Shown here piece after piece: positions 20,815 to 33,962 of a stretch of DNA of 64,000 nucleotides (positions are counted from its first letter, which is position 1; each line of letters opens with the position of its first letter). This DNA comes from Bathynomus jamesi (taxonomy: Eukaryota > Arthropoda > Malacostraca > Isopoda > Cirolanidae). The notes beneath the pieces are model-generated. The model was not told the origin of the DNA. It searched no databases and worked only from the letters and a program-made list of their open reading frames with translations. The stretch is from NCBI GenBank assembly GCA_023014485.1, contig JAJOZX010005785.1, forward strand, positions 199,001-263,000. The letters are read 5' to 3'. Both the position numbers and the translations under genes were made by a program.

Positions 20815-22065
20815 TCTTGTAGAAAATCCTTTGTTATGTTTTATATTTGACAAAGTAGATCATATTAGGTCAGATCTTCTTGTATCTGTGTCATGATTTT
20901 TATGATTCAGAAGAAATGCGAGGGTACAATTAAACACCCTGTTCGGTGCTTCCCTCCCAACTCGTAGAGGTAATTCTAAAAACGAGAATACCCTGAAAGA
21001 CATTATAAATAAAGTGTCGACTCTTTGGGATAATGAGAATAATATTACCTTTTACGTTACTAACTTCCATAGAATACCGGTAATCTCTATGGGTGACGTA
21101 AACGTCTCGGTGCTCCTGAAACAGTATAATGAGGTACAAAAGTCGATAATTGAACTGAAACACCAACACGTGGTGTCAAATCAGAAAAACGCGATTTCGA
21201 TAGAACAGTTCCAGTCAGAGTTAGATGCGTTGAAAGAGACGCTCCTCCCAAAGCCCAGTTACTCGGAAGTAGTTCAGCAACCCAGATCTCCAAGAAGCGC
21301 GTCGGGCAGCGAGGGAAACGAAATCCCCGCCTCCAACTCCCCCCCTGAAGGTGGGGTGGAAACGCAGCATGCAGGGGTAGCGGTCAACCCCCCTCCCGTT
21401 CAGGAAAGGACCCTGCTCCCGATCTCACAATGAGGAACAGGGACGGTCCAATGCCGAGAGTCGAGGCATCATTGCCCTCTTCCCTGCCTCCCACTGCAGA
21501 GGAGAGGTGTTCGATTACGCCTCGCTCGGTGCGCAGTTCCCCCCCTCCCACCGAAGAAGGAGAGGCACGCGCGGCCGTCAGGGTATAAACACCGCTAACA
21601 GACCCTCACCAAGCCACAGAGTAAGGGAGGGGCCTCCTATCCCCCAAAGGTTGTGCCACCCATCCCCCAGGCAGGCGAACCCTGCCTCAGGGAGATCGAG
21701 GGAGCAGGACGGGTGGGTAACTGTTAGGCGCCCTCCCAAAGGTCTCCTCAACCGGTCTCCGCGGCGAGGCCACCGATGGAGAATCTCACCCTATTGTGTC
21801 GCGAATTCAGCTCTCGAACGAGGCAAGCGATATTCGACACATGATAGAAGAAATCATTGGTGAACACAGTATAGTGATAGTTAATAAACTAAACACGAAA
21901 TCTCCGTATTATAACTCTTTTAAAGTAATAATTAAAGGTGTAAATGCGCATTTCAACCCGTATAATATGAGTCAATGGCCAGACGGTATTATTGTTAAGG
22001 AGTTTATTCACTTTTCCAGGAGATTTGATAACAGGCAAAATAATAATAATAATAATAATAAATAA
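20815..22065 (+). pseudogene. LINE-c ORF1
   Basis: Fragments in several frames: an N-terminal part (FDKVDHIRSDLL, then 21014-21433 with STLWDNENNITFYVTNFHR and a helical region), a Pro/Arg/Ser-rich GC-rich linker (21440-21790), and a C-terminal part (21796-22065) with SFKVIIKGVN and MSQWPDGIIVKEF. The last block resembles the SxWPxGxxVxxF end of ORF1 proteins in L2-like elements. It ends in a run of AAT codons. Frameshifts separate the parts. Confidence 0.6.
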
Positions 22066-22113
22066 TAATAATAATAGGCGCCCTAACGGTAATGCCTGAA
22101 AGTTGTACTGTGT

Positions 22114-22145
<32 letters not shown>

Positions 22146-22146
22146 C
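22040..22146. repeat. (AAT)n trinucleotide repeats
   Basis: Two AAT runs around the ORF1/ORF2 junction of LINE-c. Confidence 0.9.
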
Positions 22147-22166
22147 TTCTATAATTTCTATCAGTC

Positions 22167-24823
22167 ATGGCGGATAACTTGTTGAAAATAGTCTCATATA
22201 ATGTAAGGTCAGTGAGGAATTCAACTGTAGATGTTCATAAAATCTGCGACAGTGCAGATTTGATACTCCTGCAGGAGCACTGGCTACCTAAGCAAGAGCT
22301 AAAATTCCTCTCTACCATCCATGATGACTTTATGTACCATGCGTCATCAGCAGTAGACTTGTCAGATGAATTAATGTACGGTAGGCCTTTTGGTGGTGTT
22401 GCTTTCTTATTAAGGAAAAATTTGTCAAAACATATAAATTTTTAACAAGCGATAATGTAAGGTTGTTAGGCATTGAATTACAAGTGAACAATGATTGCAT
22501 ATTAATTGTAAACTGCTATTTACCATACAACAACGGCAGTAATCTAGATGAATACATTGATTTGCTGTACAAAATTAAGTCATTATCAGATAACCCCAAA
22601 TATTCTCACTGTATAATAATGGGGGACTTTAACGCACATGTGAACTCGGAATTCTTTGGAGAATTGGGTAACATGTGCGAGTCGGCCAATTTAAGTATAA
22701 GTGATGTAGATGTATTAGGGGTAGCCAGTGGTAATTTTACATACGTTAGCGATATGAGTGGTACCACCAGGTGGATTGATCATTGTCTCACTAGTAATAA
22801 TCTAAAGGATCGAATTGTTAGAGTTCATATTTGCATGATTTCCTTCTTTCTGATCATAGACCATTAGAAATATTAATTAACGTTACCAATTTATGCGCAA
22901 CACGACTTAACAAGAACTCAATAGGTAAGAATAATCGCGTCGATTGGTCCAATGTTAATATGCAGCAGAGAATAGAATACAAAGACAGAACATGTCACCT
23001 CTTTAATAATTTAGAAATTTTGCACCTTGCCTGTAATAATCCTTGCTCAAATGATTCTCACTGTAAACTCATAGATAGGTATTATAGTAAGATAATATCC
23101 CTGTTAAGAGAAGCAGGAAGCCCCTGATTAAATCTTACAACTATCATACTAAGGTTATTCCTGGATGGAATGATTTTATTGCCCCCCTGAAGAGGGAATC
23201 GAAAGACGCCTATGATTTGTGGTGCTTTCATGGTAGACCCAGATTAGGACCAGTATACATGAATATGTGTAGAAGTCGGGGTCAGTATAAGGCGGCCATA
23301 AGGCGATGTAAACAGGAAGAAGAGTCTATTCGAGCATCAAAAGCCTGTGAAGCTCGCATAAATAACGATAATAACAAATTTTGGAAATTTGTTAAGAATC
23401 AAACGGGTGTCAAAAATGTCCTCCCTCCGACAATCGATGGGGTGTCGGGGGAGGATGAAATTGCAAAGCTGTGGAAAAACCACTACTCTAACATTCTTAA
23501 CAGTGTGAGTAGGGATAATCTTAAGATAGATTGCAGCGAAACGATTGTGGGAGGGACAAGGGAAAATATTTTGATATCATTTTCTGAAGTAAAGAGGTTA
23601 ATTAAAGAGTTAAAGACTGGTTCTGCGTCAGGGGTAGATGACTTATCGAATGAGCACTTAAAATATGCAAATGACGTAGTATGTCTGCATATATCATTGC
23701 TCCTATCAGCCATGCTTGCTCATAGCTATATCCCTGCAGAGTTCATGAGGGTATATATCTTGCCCCTGGTCAAAAATAAGTACGGAGACATTCTGTCCAG
23801 CAATAATTACAGGCCTATTGCTGTCGCTTCCTGCTTCTCGAAACTACTAGAAAAACTCTTGTTACTCCGATTAAATGATTTCCTATGGACATCTAATCAG
23901 TTTGGCTTTAAAAGGTCCCACTCAACTGACCTGTGTATCTATGTACTTAAAGAAACAATATCTAAATACATTGACAGTAATTCAACCATTTATAGCTGTT
24001 TCCTTGATATAAGTAAGGCATATGATAGGGTGAACCACAATATTTTATTTGCAAAACTAGAAGACAGGAAGGTTCCCATGTACATATTAAATTTATTGAA
24101 ATTTTGGTATTCCCACCAATCTTTCACTGTTAGGTGGGGCAATGTACTATCCGAGTGTTTTGGCTCCTCTTGCGGGGTGAGACAAGGCTCCTTGCTCTCC
24201 CCTATGCTGTTTAATGTGTATATTGACGGATTAATTGCTTCACTTAATGAGGCAACAGTGGATGTTGTATAGATAACACAAGGATAAATAACTTAGTTTA
24301 TGCCGATGATATGGTGTTAATAAGTCCCTCTGTTAAAGGTCTGGATCGGCTACTAAAAGTCTGCGAAGTGTATTCGCAGAAACATGATATTCTTTTTAAT
24401 GTTACAAAAACTAAGGTTATGCAATTTCATCCTAAAAGCTGTAATCAGCCAGCTGATATAAGGTTTAAAATGAATGGTGAAGTAATTGAGGAAGTACAAG
24501 AGTTTAAGTATTTGGGTCAAACTATTACCAGCTCCTTGAGTGATGACTCGGATATAAGAAAACAATCTCGAAGCCTGTGTGCTAAAGCGAATATGACCAT
24601 AAGGAACTTTCGTTTCTGTACAAGTGAAGCTAAAGACACACTCTTTCGTACTTTCTGCAGTAATATATACGGTCAGCAACTCTGGGTGAATTATAAAAAA
24701 GGTTCTGGCAGAACCCTAAATTTGCTGTACAACAGGTCTTTTAGACTCTTACATAAATTACCCCGAGATGCTCAGCTTCGCAAATGTTTGCTACCCGCAA
24801 TGTCCCGAGCTTCCCGGAGGTAA
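22167..24823 (+). pseudogene. LINE-c ORF2: endonuclease and reverse transcriptase
   Basis: The EEP domain starts at 22167: LKIVSYNVRSVRN, LILLQEHWLP, GGVAFLLRKN; a frameshift near 22445 leads to IVNCYLPYNNG, CIIMGDFNAHV and FTYVSDMSGTTRWIDHCL; another near 22840 leads to SDHRPLEI. The RT (23217-24272) has GSASGVDDLSNEHLKY, NNYRPIAVASCFSKL, NQFGFKRSHST, FLDISKAYDRVNH and CGVRQGSLLSPMLFNVY. A frameshift near 24260 precedes the active-site block VYADDMVLISPS (24298-24333). FKYLGQTIT follows. Three or more frameshifts make it inactive. Confidence 0.88.
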
Positions 24824-25199
24824 CAAGACGTGCTCAACACAGTCTAATGCAAAGAATTAAAAAATCAACCAACCCGATCATCCAAGCTATCCATGAGTCC
24901 TGCCATTTATCCTCTAAGCTATGGACTTCTTGGTACGAAAACGTCTGTCTGTAGCTCCACTTAACTTCGACAGTGCAGTATTATTTCTAATCAATTGTAT
25001 ATATATTTCTATCCTTAGTATGAACTGTCATTGTATTAATAATATTTGTCATATGGACTATAGTCTGCCAATAAACCTTTTCATTTTCATTTCATTTTCA
25101 TTTTCATATAATATATAACGTAATGAGAGACTAATTATACAGAAGATTGGGAATGGTTGCCTGTTGAAAGAATTCCATATTAGGAAGATGGAACCGGGC

Positions 25200-27631
25200 G
25201 GAGTGATGGTGGATTTCTTTTGAGAGTTTATTTGGCAATGTTTAAATTGAAAGCGGAACTGTAATCGTTGAGGGTTGGCTGGATACTGAGGATATAAAGG
25301 GACTCAAGTATGCGGAGGTCGATTAGTTGGTTGGCTGAATTAATGATTTTGAAATTGGAGGAAAGTAACGGGTGGTTGTGGAGGTGGCAGTGATCCCTTA
25401 TTGCTGATTTGGAGGGTTTGTTCAAGGGCTGTGAAGGTCTTGTAGAAATCCCACGATGCTCGTCCACTCTTGTTTGATATTGGCGGATGGTACTGCCAAT
25501 ATAGTTCGCTTTGCAGCGAACACAATTAAAAGCGTAGATAGTGGACGAAGCAAGTGGCTGGGGTGTTTTTTCTTTATGGTTGAGGTAAGATTTGATACTA
25601 TTGTTGTTGGTGAAAGCGAAATGAAATTTAATTTGGGGGTAAAGCGGGGTGAGTAAGAGACGGAGTTCTGAAGGTATTTTGTGGCTAATGTGGTCGTAAT
25701 AGGGGAATTAAAAATATTGTACGTCTTTTTTAACAGTGGGAACTTTAAGGGGGGGTTGATAAATATTATTAAGAAAATTTCTGGTTAAAGACTGTAACAG
25801 ATGTTTTGGGAAAGAGTTATTAATGCTGAAGTTAAGAATTAACTCTATTTCATGGTGGAAAGATAAGTACGAGGAGCAAAGATGGTAGGCACGGTGGATT
25901 AAAATTTTTAATACTGTTTATTTTATATAGGAAAGGGATGTGGCTTAGGAAGTTAGTACCCAGGCCTGTGTACGTGGGTTTTCGATATATGGAAGTGCTA
26001 AATTTGTTGTTTTGTTTAGTTATTGTAATATCTAGGAAGGGAAGGGTGTTATTGGATTCGTCTTCTATGGTGAACTTAATGTTTTTATGTTGGGAATTAA
26101 GGTAGTTAAGAAAAAGGGGGGCGTGGTTGGCATTGTAAAAAAGGAGAAAGGTGTCATCAAATCAACGTATCTTTTATATAGGTGTGGTTTATAATGAGTG
26201 GGGCAATGAAGTAGCCAGTTATTTTCGTGATGGCTGAGGAAGATGTTCGCTAAAGTGGCACTTAAGGGGGATCCCATAGCTAGTGAGTCGGTTTGTTGAT
26301 AAAGTTGTTGGTTAAAGAAAAAATAGGTGTCTGAGGCGGCGAGCGTAAGCAGTTTGGTAAATTCATGTTTTGTTAGATTCAAAACTGTGTTCGGATTGTT
26401 GGCGAAAAGGCTGTTAATACAGATATCGATGGCTTCTTTAATTGGAACGTTGGTGTAGAGAGATACTATATCGAAACTATGCATATGAAGATTATTTGAG
26501 TTATTTATGGTCCATATTTCTTTAGTGAATTCGTAGGAGTTGGTGACGGAGTATTCGTTTTGGGTTAGGGGGGTTAAAGTGGGAATTAGGAATTTTGCTA
26601 GTTTGTAATTGTGCGTAGTGTAGGCCGAAAGGATGGGTACTTGGTTATAAGTGCCTTCTGAAATTTTGTTCTGATCATATAGTTTTTTTGAGGAAACGGT
26701 TGATTTTATCTTCAAGTTTTAGGGAAAGGGTTAAAGGAGTATCGTTAATCTTTTTCAATTTGGTGGGATCGTTAAGGACGTTGTTGACCTTATTAATGTA
26801 ATCTGGTTTATTAAGAACGACGGTGCCTTTGCCTTTGTCGGGGCGTGAAATGATAATGGAGTCGTCTTTAGATAGTTCTTTAAGGCAGGAGAGGTCTTTT
26901 CTATTAATAAGGGGGGAAAAATCTTTATGAGGTTTAAAACTATAAAAATATTTATTAGCGATGTGGGTGAGTGAGGACTTTAAAAGCGGAAGTTTTGACT
27001 CGTCAACTATTGAGAATTTTTTTAAACTATGAAAGAGTTTTTCGAAGGATAAAAAGTGCTTAAAATAATTTATCTTAAAATTTGGCAGTGTAAAATCTAG
27101 GCTTAAGGATAGGAGTCGTTTTTCATTAGTACTTAGGGTTCTATTAGAAAAGTTGAAAATAGTTTGATCAGGATTTAGGGGCTGAAGGTTAGAGTTTAAG
27201 CCTAATAGGTTTAATTTTCTATTGTGTCGTTGTGGAATCTGTTTCCGGTAGATATTGACATCTTTGATAGTTTGATTTTTTAACATTAAATAGTCGATAA
27301 GACTTACAGATTCTTTTAATTGAGTTAAGAGAGAATTATATTTAGCAAGAAGTCTTTTACTATTGGAATGCTTAAATTTAATTTCTTTACTCAACAATTT
27401 GCACTGGAACGATTTGTATATATTAGAGTTGTAGAGGCGTTTGTTGTAGAGTTTGAATTTAATAAATTTGGGAATAGAATTATAACTCTTGCAGACGTTT
27501 AGGAAATGAAGGTCGCAGTTTGTTTTCGTCCATTTTCGGTAAATGTTCTTGGAATCTTTGTACTTCTTCAGCGTGGCTCGGTCGTATCTTTCTATGATAA
27601 CTTGGTTGAATGGTTTGTTCTTAGGGAAGCG
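25200..27631 (-). mobile_element. Penelope-like retroelement, main copy
   Basis: A minus-strand Penelope-like unit with N-terminal region, RT and GIY-YIG endonuclease. It abuts, head to head at about 27631, a plus-strand 5'-truncated copy (27632-28665). Such partial inverted second copies are characteristic of this element class. Confidence 0.85.
25228..27629 (-). pseudogene. Penelope-like RT plus GIY-YIG endonuclease
   Basis: From the 5' side: a basic N-terminal region (27629-27400, with KYKDSKNIYRKWTKTNCD), the RT1 block ISRPDKGKGTVVLN (near 26835), SFDIVSLYTNVPI, LAMGSPLSATLANIFL, and KRYVD. At the active site a 5-bp insertion near 26160 turns YVDD into a frameshift; the other copy keeps RYVDDTFLLF. 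The C-terminal GIY-YIG nuclease (25560-25228) has CVRCKANYIGSTIRQYQ and a DEHRG block. Several frames are needed, so it is inactive. Confidence 0.85.
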
Positions 27632-28665
27632 TAGCTTTAGCGAACATCTTCCTCAGCCATCACGAAAATAACTGGCTACTTCATTGCCCCACTCATTATA
27701 AACCACACCTATATAAAAGATACGTTGATGACACCTTTCTCCTTTTTCACAATGCCAACCACGCCCCCCTTTTTCTTAACTACCTTAATTCCCAACATAA
27801 AAACATTAAGTTCACCAAAGAAGACGAATCCAATAACACCCTTCCCTTCCTAGATATTACAATAACTAAACAAAACAACAAATTTAGCACTTCCATATAT
27901 CGAAAACCCACGTACACAGGCCTGGGTACTAACTTCCTAAGCCACATCCCTTTGCTATATAAAATAAACAGTATTAACATTTTAATCCACCGTGCCTACC
28001 ATCTTTGCTCCTCGTACTTATCTTTCCACCATGAAATAGAGTTAATTCTTAACTTCAGCATTAATAACTCTTTCCCAAAACATCTGTTACAGTCTTTAAC
28101 CATAAATTTTCTTAATAATATTTATCAACCCCCCCCCCCTTAAAGTTCCCACTCTTAAAAAAGACGTACAATATTTTTAATTCCCCTATTACGACCACAT
28201 TAGCCACAAAATACTTTCAGAACTCCGTCTCTTACTCACCCCGCTTTACCCCCAAATTAAATTTCATTTCGCTTTCACCAACAACAATAGTATCAAATCT
28301 TACCTCAACCATAAAGAAAAAACACCCCAGCCACTTGCTTCGTCCACTATCTACGCTTTTAATTGTGTTCGCTGCAAAGCGAACTATATTGGCAGTACCA
28401 TCCGCCAATATCAAACAAGAGTAGACGAGCATCGTGGAATTTCTACAAGAACTTCACAGCCCTTGAACAAATCCTCCAAATCAGCAATAAGGGATCACTG
28501 CCACCTCCACAGCCACCCGTTACTTTCCTCCAATTTCAAAATCATTAATTCAGCCAACCAACTAATCGACCTCCGCATACTTGAGTCCCTTTATATCCTC
28601 AGTATCCAGCCAACCCTCAACGATTACAGTTCCGCTTTCAATTTAAACTTTGCCAAATAAACTCT
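27632..28665 (+). pseudogene. Penelope-like copy, 5'-truncated, inverted
   Basis: Starts inside the RT just before the YVDD block (RYVDDTFLLFHNANHA intact at ~27718) and runs through the RT thumb, KPTYTGLGTNFLSHIPL, and GIY-YIG (CVRCKANYIGSTIRQYQTRV) to a stop at 28658-28660, followed by poly(A). It is almost identical to the main copy in inverse orientation. A frame change occurs around the C-run at 28131-28139. Confidence 0.85.
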
Positions 28666-28668
28666 AAA

Positions 28669-29011
<343 letters not shown>

Positions 29012-29025
29012 TATATATATATATA

Positions 29026-30097
29026 TGTAAAAATGAACCATGAATAATTCCCATATTCCTATACTATCTTATTCTTCATGTAATTCTTGTATTAATTTAT
29101 ATAGTTCTTGTATCCATTTTAAGAAAAAGTATCCATTTTAAAATTCATGTGTTATATGGTTCATGTATTTATAAGTATAATCCTGTATATTCTTATATAT
29201 TTAACTTTATATAATGCCTATACTCATATGTATGTACGTGTGTGTATTCATTTTTACATAAGGACCAAAATCGCCCAACGCGAGTTTGGATAAAATTTTT
29301 GATTTGCTTTCTACTTTGCCAAATAATTGGTGACCTGTTGTTTTTTTAAAATCTCATAATCATTTTTTTAGATTTCGCTTAATAAGGAATCGTGCTTAAG
29401 CTTTGCAATGTTCATATTTTGTATACATTCCTTTCGTTATAAAAGATGAGATCATGTCTTGCCTAAGCATTAAAATTGTACATCTTAAACCTTAAAATTT
29501 TATTCATATGCATATTTTAGTGTAAAGATGCATAGTCCGATTTCCACTTTTAGTTAACTTGGCAGATCATGATAACATCAGATCTGAAAAGTCGCGGTTT
29601 AAGATAAAAATATGGTTTCGTCTTCAAATATTTTGTTTACTCGTTCAAGCCTTACCACAGCTAAAAATTTACTTTATTTTCGAATATTGTGCAAAAATAA
29701 TACAGCTTTTTTAGCATTTAATAATAATGATGTTAGCAGTTTTTGGGTATATAAACCCACTAAAAATCTTCCATTGTCATTCAGAAGCTAATTCAGAGGC
29801 TGAGCACTACCTGTACATTTTAGCAGTAAATTACAGTTAAAGATAGTTTTTATCTTATCCTTCGAGCGTTGCTCTCTTCAGAAGAACTTAGTCATTAAAC
29901 TTTCCGGATACGCTATAAGAAGAATCCGGAACCTTCAGCATTTTTAGTAAGTCTATCAGAGTCCTCCGAGCCACTCTAGAAGAACTCGGAGAGTAATATA
30001 GAAGAAAACTAATGCAAGTCACACATCCGTTGCTGCCACCTAACTAGAACCCCCGTCGACTTCGAACCACCCCGGGCCATAGACGGAGGGGTTAACA
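29026..30097 (+). mobile_element. Possible solo LTR
   Basis: The segment starts TGTAAAAATG and ends GGTTAACA, both edges in TA repeats (so any 5-bp duplication is uninformative). Inside are GTATATAAACCC near 29747, a plausible TATA box, and CATTCAG about 30 bp later. No ORF over the whole kilobase fits an LTR, but no second copy is in the window. Tentative. Confidence 0.35.
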
Positions 30098-30115
30098 TAT
30101 ATATATATGTGTGTG

Positions 30116-30300
30116 TGTGTACATACACAAACTCAGAATGGTCCCCTGAGAAACTTACAGTGCATGTTAAACACAGACATTGCATGGAACAAGGAACACT
30201 TCTGGGAAATTACATCCACTATAGTTCGAATAAGTAATGATAAATGAAAAATACTATAGATTTTTCTTTTTCATGATGGAAAGCCCAACGTGGGCACCGG
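30116..30300 (+). repeat. Half copy of the foldback family at 60106-60487
   Basis: Shares GAATGGTCCCCTGAGAAAC, GTGCATG...GTTAAACACAGAC, ACAAGGAAC-CTTCTGGGAA and GGAAAGCCCAACGTGGG with 60075-60260, but lacks the second arm. Flanked on the left by (TA)n/(TG)n as in the other copy. Confidence 0.8.
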
Positions 30301-30547
30301 GTTACTCGCAAATACAGTAGTTACCCCTTTTTCTTTGATGTATTCAATCCGGCGTGAATGCAACGAGTTTCTTGCGTATACTGAGGTTCTGAATGTAGTA
30401 GGCTAGGTATAAGCTGTAAACCGTAGATCCTCTCCCAAAGCTGGATCCTATCTGACGGCACAATAAGCACGCGGTAGACCTACGTTGTAATTTATTAATT
30501 TCCAAACTCTCGTTTTTCGTTTTTTATTTTTTTAATTAATTAAGAGC

Positions 30548-31438
30548 ATGGCATCCCCGTCAAGTACTTGTAGTCGCTGTGAAGGGAAATTTTCTGCTTA
30601 CGCCTTTACAATGGCTAATAATAATGAACAGTTAGTTTGCAGGAGGTGCTTAAGCAAGAAGTGCTGAGGATCGAGTTAGAAGGAGAGGGAGGCCAGGGTG
30701 AGGCTTAAAGAAAGCGTGATGCTCCTGACGGCAAAATTAGAATCCATTGAGACTCCAGTTAAGACCCCTCCTGCTTCAGTTTCTACTAATAATATAAATA
30801 GTACTAATAGCCCTCTCTCTTCCCCTAGTTCCCAACCCTTCGTTCAAGTCCGTAATGGAGCCCCATTGAGAAAAAATAAGACTTGTCTACCAGTAATAAC
30901 AAACAATAAGTTTTCTGTTTTCGGTTTCAAAGATGCTGATGAACCGGAAATACGACTCGTTGGTGATTCCATTGTTGGCAATTCCATTGTCGTAGGCGCC
31001 GTCACTGCTACCCTGGTGCAAGGGTGGAGGATATAACTAAGAGTGTTGCCCATTTTACAGACGGAACCTCTGAGGACACAACGTATGTCATTCATGTCGG
31101 TACTAACAACGTTTTAAATTCTAGATCGGAAGAGCTGCTGGCTAGGTACACGGACTTACTAAGCGACTAAAGGAAAAAACTAATAAGATTGTTTTAACGG
31201 ACATACTTCCTCGAATTATCCAACGTAGCGATTTCTACAGCAAGGCGACCTATATCAACAATAACCTAAAGTCTCTTTGCCAACAGGAAGGAGTGCATTT
31301 TACGAATTTATGGAACAGTTTCTACGGCAGGAGGGACTTGTTCCTCGGAGATGGAATTCATCTTAATGACGTTGGAGCTGCGCGTTTAGGAAGACTTTTT
31401 CATAATACTGTCTCTTCTTTTCAGGCTGCCGTAACTTG
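30548..31438 (+). pseudogene. LINE-d ORF1: zinc ribbon plus SGNH esterase
   Basis: The ATG at 30548 starts a short frame with CSRC...CRRC, a zinc-ribbon pattern, ending at a TGA after about 40 codons. Later frames encode a helical stretch, then SGNH hydrolase blocks: IRLVGDSIV (block I), VIHVGTNNV (block III) and FLGDGIHLNDVGAARLG (block V, with the DxxH pair). Esterase ORF1s are known in CR1-type LINEs. At least three frameshifts or stops make it a relic. Substrate is unknown. Confidence 0.75.
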
Positions 31439-31504
31439 AACGGTCCCGGCGTAATTTTCTCAAATTTCCCATGCACTCGCTAAGGTGTCGCAATTACAAA
31501 CAAT

Positions 31505-33680
31505 TTGAAGGTTCTATCCATAAATGCACGTAGCCTACGAAATAAAATAAACGAATTTTTTTCTTTAATTGCTTGTAAAGACTATGATTTAATTGCGATA
31601 AATGAATCGTGGCTTAGCACTGAAACACGTGACTTTGTAGGGCGTATCAAATTAGAGGTTATATACTTTTTGTTAAAAACAGAATAGGTAGGCGAGGAGG
31701 TGCTGTTATGTTGTATATCAAAGACAATATTGCGAACGTTATAGAAGTAAAGCACAGAATTCCAGAGCCGATAGATTCGACTACAGCAGAACTTAAATTG
31801 AACGATTTCAAACTTCTTGTTGTGGTTAATATAGGCCCCCTAATCAAACAGCTGATACGGACGAAGCGTTATATCATGAACTAAAGAGAATAATAGGTAG
31901 TGAGCATGTCTTACAGTAGTTATGGGTGACTTTAATTGCGCCAACGTGAATTACGACACAATGCAGGGAGACGCGGAAGGTAATCGTTTAGTTAATTTTC
32001 TCGAGGATAGCTTTCTTATTCAAAAGGTTAGGGAACCTACGAGGTTGGACAGTATTTTAGATTTAGTAATAACTACGGACGATAGGCTAATCACTGATCT
32101 TAAAGTAATAGAACCGTTAAGCAATAGCGATCACAATACGGTAGAGTTTGTCCTCTCAGTAAGTCACTCAAAACCAGCTAACTCGACTAAAATTCCTAAC
32201 TTCCAGCACGCAGACTTTTGTAAATTTCGAAATGAATTGTCACACGTCAATTGGGAAAACGTAATGGGGATCTCTAACGCAAAACTAATATGGGAATCGC
32301 TTGGAACAGTATTTAGAATTATAAATGAGGAATGTGTACCGTTCAAGATTAAGCGTGCGAAAGTAAACAACAAGCCTTTGTGGTTTACTTCTCGAGTAGG
32401 AGACATTATAAAGAGTAGAGATAGGGCTTATAGGCTACATAAGTGCGATAAAGACAATTTGTGGTTACAAACAACTACATATCTCTAAGGCGTGAAGCGA
32501 AACGTGTAATAAAAAAGTTCAAGCGCGAATTTGAAATCTCCATAGCTCGTGACGGTAAAGAAAACCCCAAGCGATTCTTTCAATACGTCAACGTTAGAAA
32601 TCCATTAAAAAGTTGTTGGGGCCTTTGAAAAATTTAAACGGATAGCAAGTTTCTGAAAAGAAGGAAATAGCTACCTTGCTAAACGAATTGTTTTACGTCA
32701 GTTTTTACTATAGAAGATGTAACAAATATCCATACCGTCATAGACATAATACCTTTTGATAGTGGTAATATTTTGGATAATATTATGGTTAGTGAAGGGA
32801 AGGTGATGCGCTACATTGCTAAAATGAAAATGCATAAATCACCGAGGCAGGATTCCATATATCCCATAAAACTAAAAGATTAAAAGAAAGCAAATGTAAA
32901 GGCGATAAAAGTGTGGCGGGAAATTATAGGCCAATCAGTTTAACGTCTATTGTAGGTAAGCTACTTGAATCAATAATTAGGATCGTATAGTCGAACACTT
33001 AGAATTGCATAACTTCGTTAGAAATACGCAGCACGGTTTTAGTCGAAACAAATCTTGCTTAACTAATCTTTTAGAATTTTTTCAAAGCGTCTTTGAAGTT
33101 TACGATGGTCATCGGGCGGTTGATGTAGTGTATTTAGATATTCAAAAAGCGTTTGACACCGTACCGCACTAAAGACTCATTGAAAAATCTAAGGTTCATG
33201 GAATCAGGGGCGTAGTAACAAATTGGATAGAAGAGTGGTTGCGAGGTAGGAAACAGAGGGTGGTCGTTGATGGAGCGGAATCGTCCTTGGCTAATGTAGC
33301 GAGTGGCGTTCCTCAGGGTTCTGTATTGGGCCCCTTGCTTTTTCTTATATATATTAACGATTTAGATGTCAGCCGAGTCAGTACAGTTTCAAAATTTGCG
33401 GATGAAACGAAGTTAGCTGGTAGGGCGATTAATCCATAGAGGAAGATCTGAATAAAATCGTTGATTGGTCAGTCACATGGCAAATGAGATTTAACGTCGA
33501 TAAGTGCGAAATTTTACATATAGGTTCGCGTAACGATAATTTTGCGTATAGTATGTCAGGGAAGGAGTTAGCAAGCATAGAGCAGGAAAAAGGTTTAGGA
33601 GTTATTGTAACTGGTGATTTAAAAGTAGCGAAACAAAGTACAACAGTGGTCATTAAAGCGAACAAAGTGCTAGGTTTATA
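31505..33680 (+). pseudogene. LINE-d ORF2: endonuclease and RT, first duplicate
   Basis: EEP blocks: VLSINARSLRNKINEF, AINESWLS, GGAVMLYIKDN, MGDFNCANVNY and SNSDHNTVEF. RT blocks: NYRPISLTSI near 32920, [52 protein letters not shown] and FADETK. The catalytic FADD reads FADE in both duplicates, so that change predates the duplication. A TAA interrupts after TVPH. Ends at 33680 where the DD37E element begins. Confidence 0.8.
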
Positions 33681-33960
33681 AAGGGTTCCAAAAAACCTTA
33701 GCCCCCCATTTGCAGCTTACATGTTTACTTATATCGAAATAGTTTTTAGTGATTATAAAAATATATAAAATTCTTTATTTATTGCAGGTATTAAAATTAC
33801 TCTAGCTGATAAAGTGACAATATAATGGCTTCTCAATTAATTGGTGATTCGGAGAGGCAACGTGTGATAGATCGCATACGAGCAATAACATTTCGGGAAG
33901 CTCCTGATGCTGGAGCCACCTTTATAACACGTTCATGGGTTGCCAAAAAGTCGAGAAGAA
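33681..33960 (+). mobile_element. Left end of DD37E element, first (truncated) copy
   Basis: The same terminal repeat and transposase N-terminus as 34765-35044 (ASQLIGDSERQRVIDRIR), cut off at the duplication junction. Confidence 0.85.
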
Positions 33961-33962
33961 AG

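Larger units (their letters stand above)
20430..25110 (+). mobile_element. L2-like LINE-c with simple-sequence tail
   Basis: 5' UTR, ORF1 (about 20815-22065), ORF2 (22167-24823) and a 3' UTR ending in repeated TTTCAT/CATTTT units (25078-25106). A microsatellite tail instead of poly(A) is usual for CR1/L2-type LINEs. Both ORFs carry frameshifts. Confidence 0.8.

Noticed and set aside
25130..28665. Hammerhead ribozyme in the Penelope termini
   Set aside because: I looked for CTGATGA...GAAA near the ends and did not find it.
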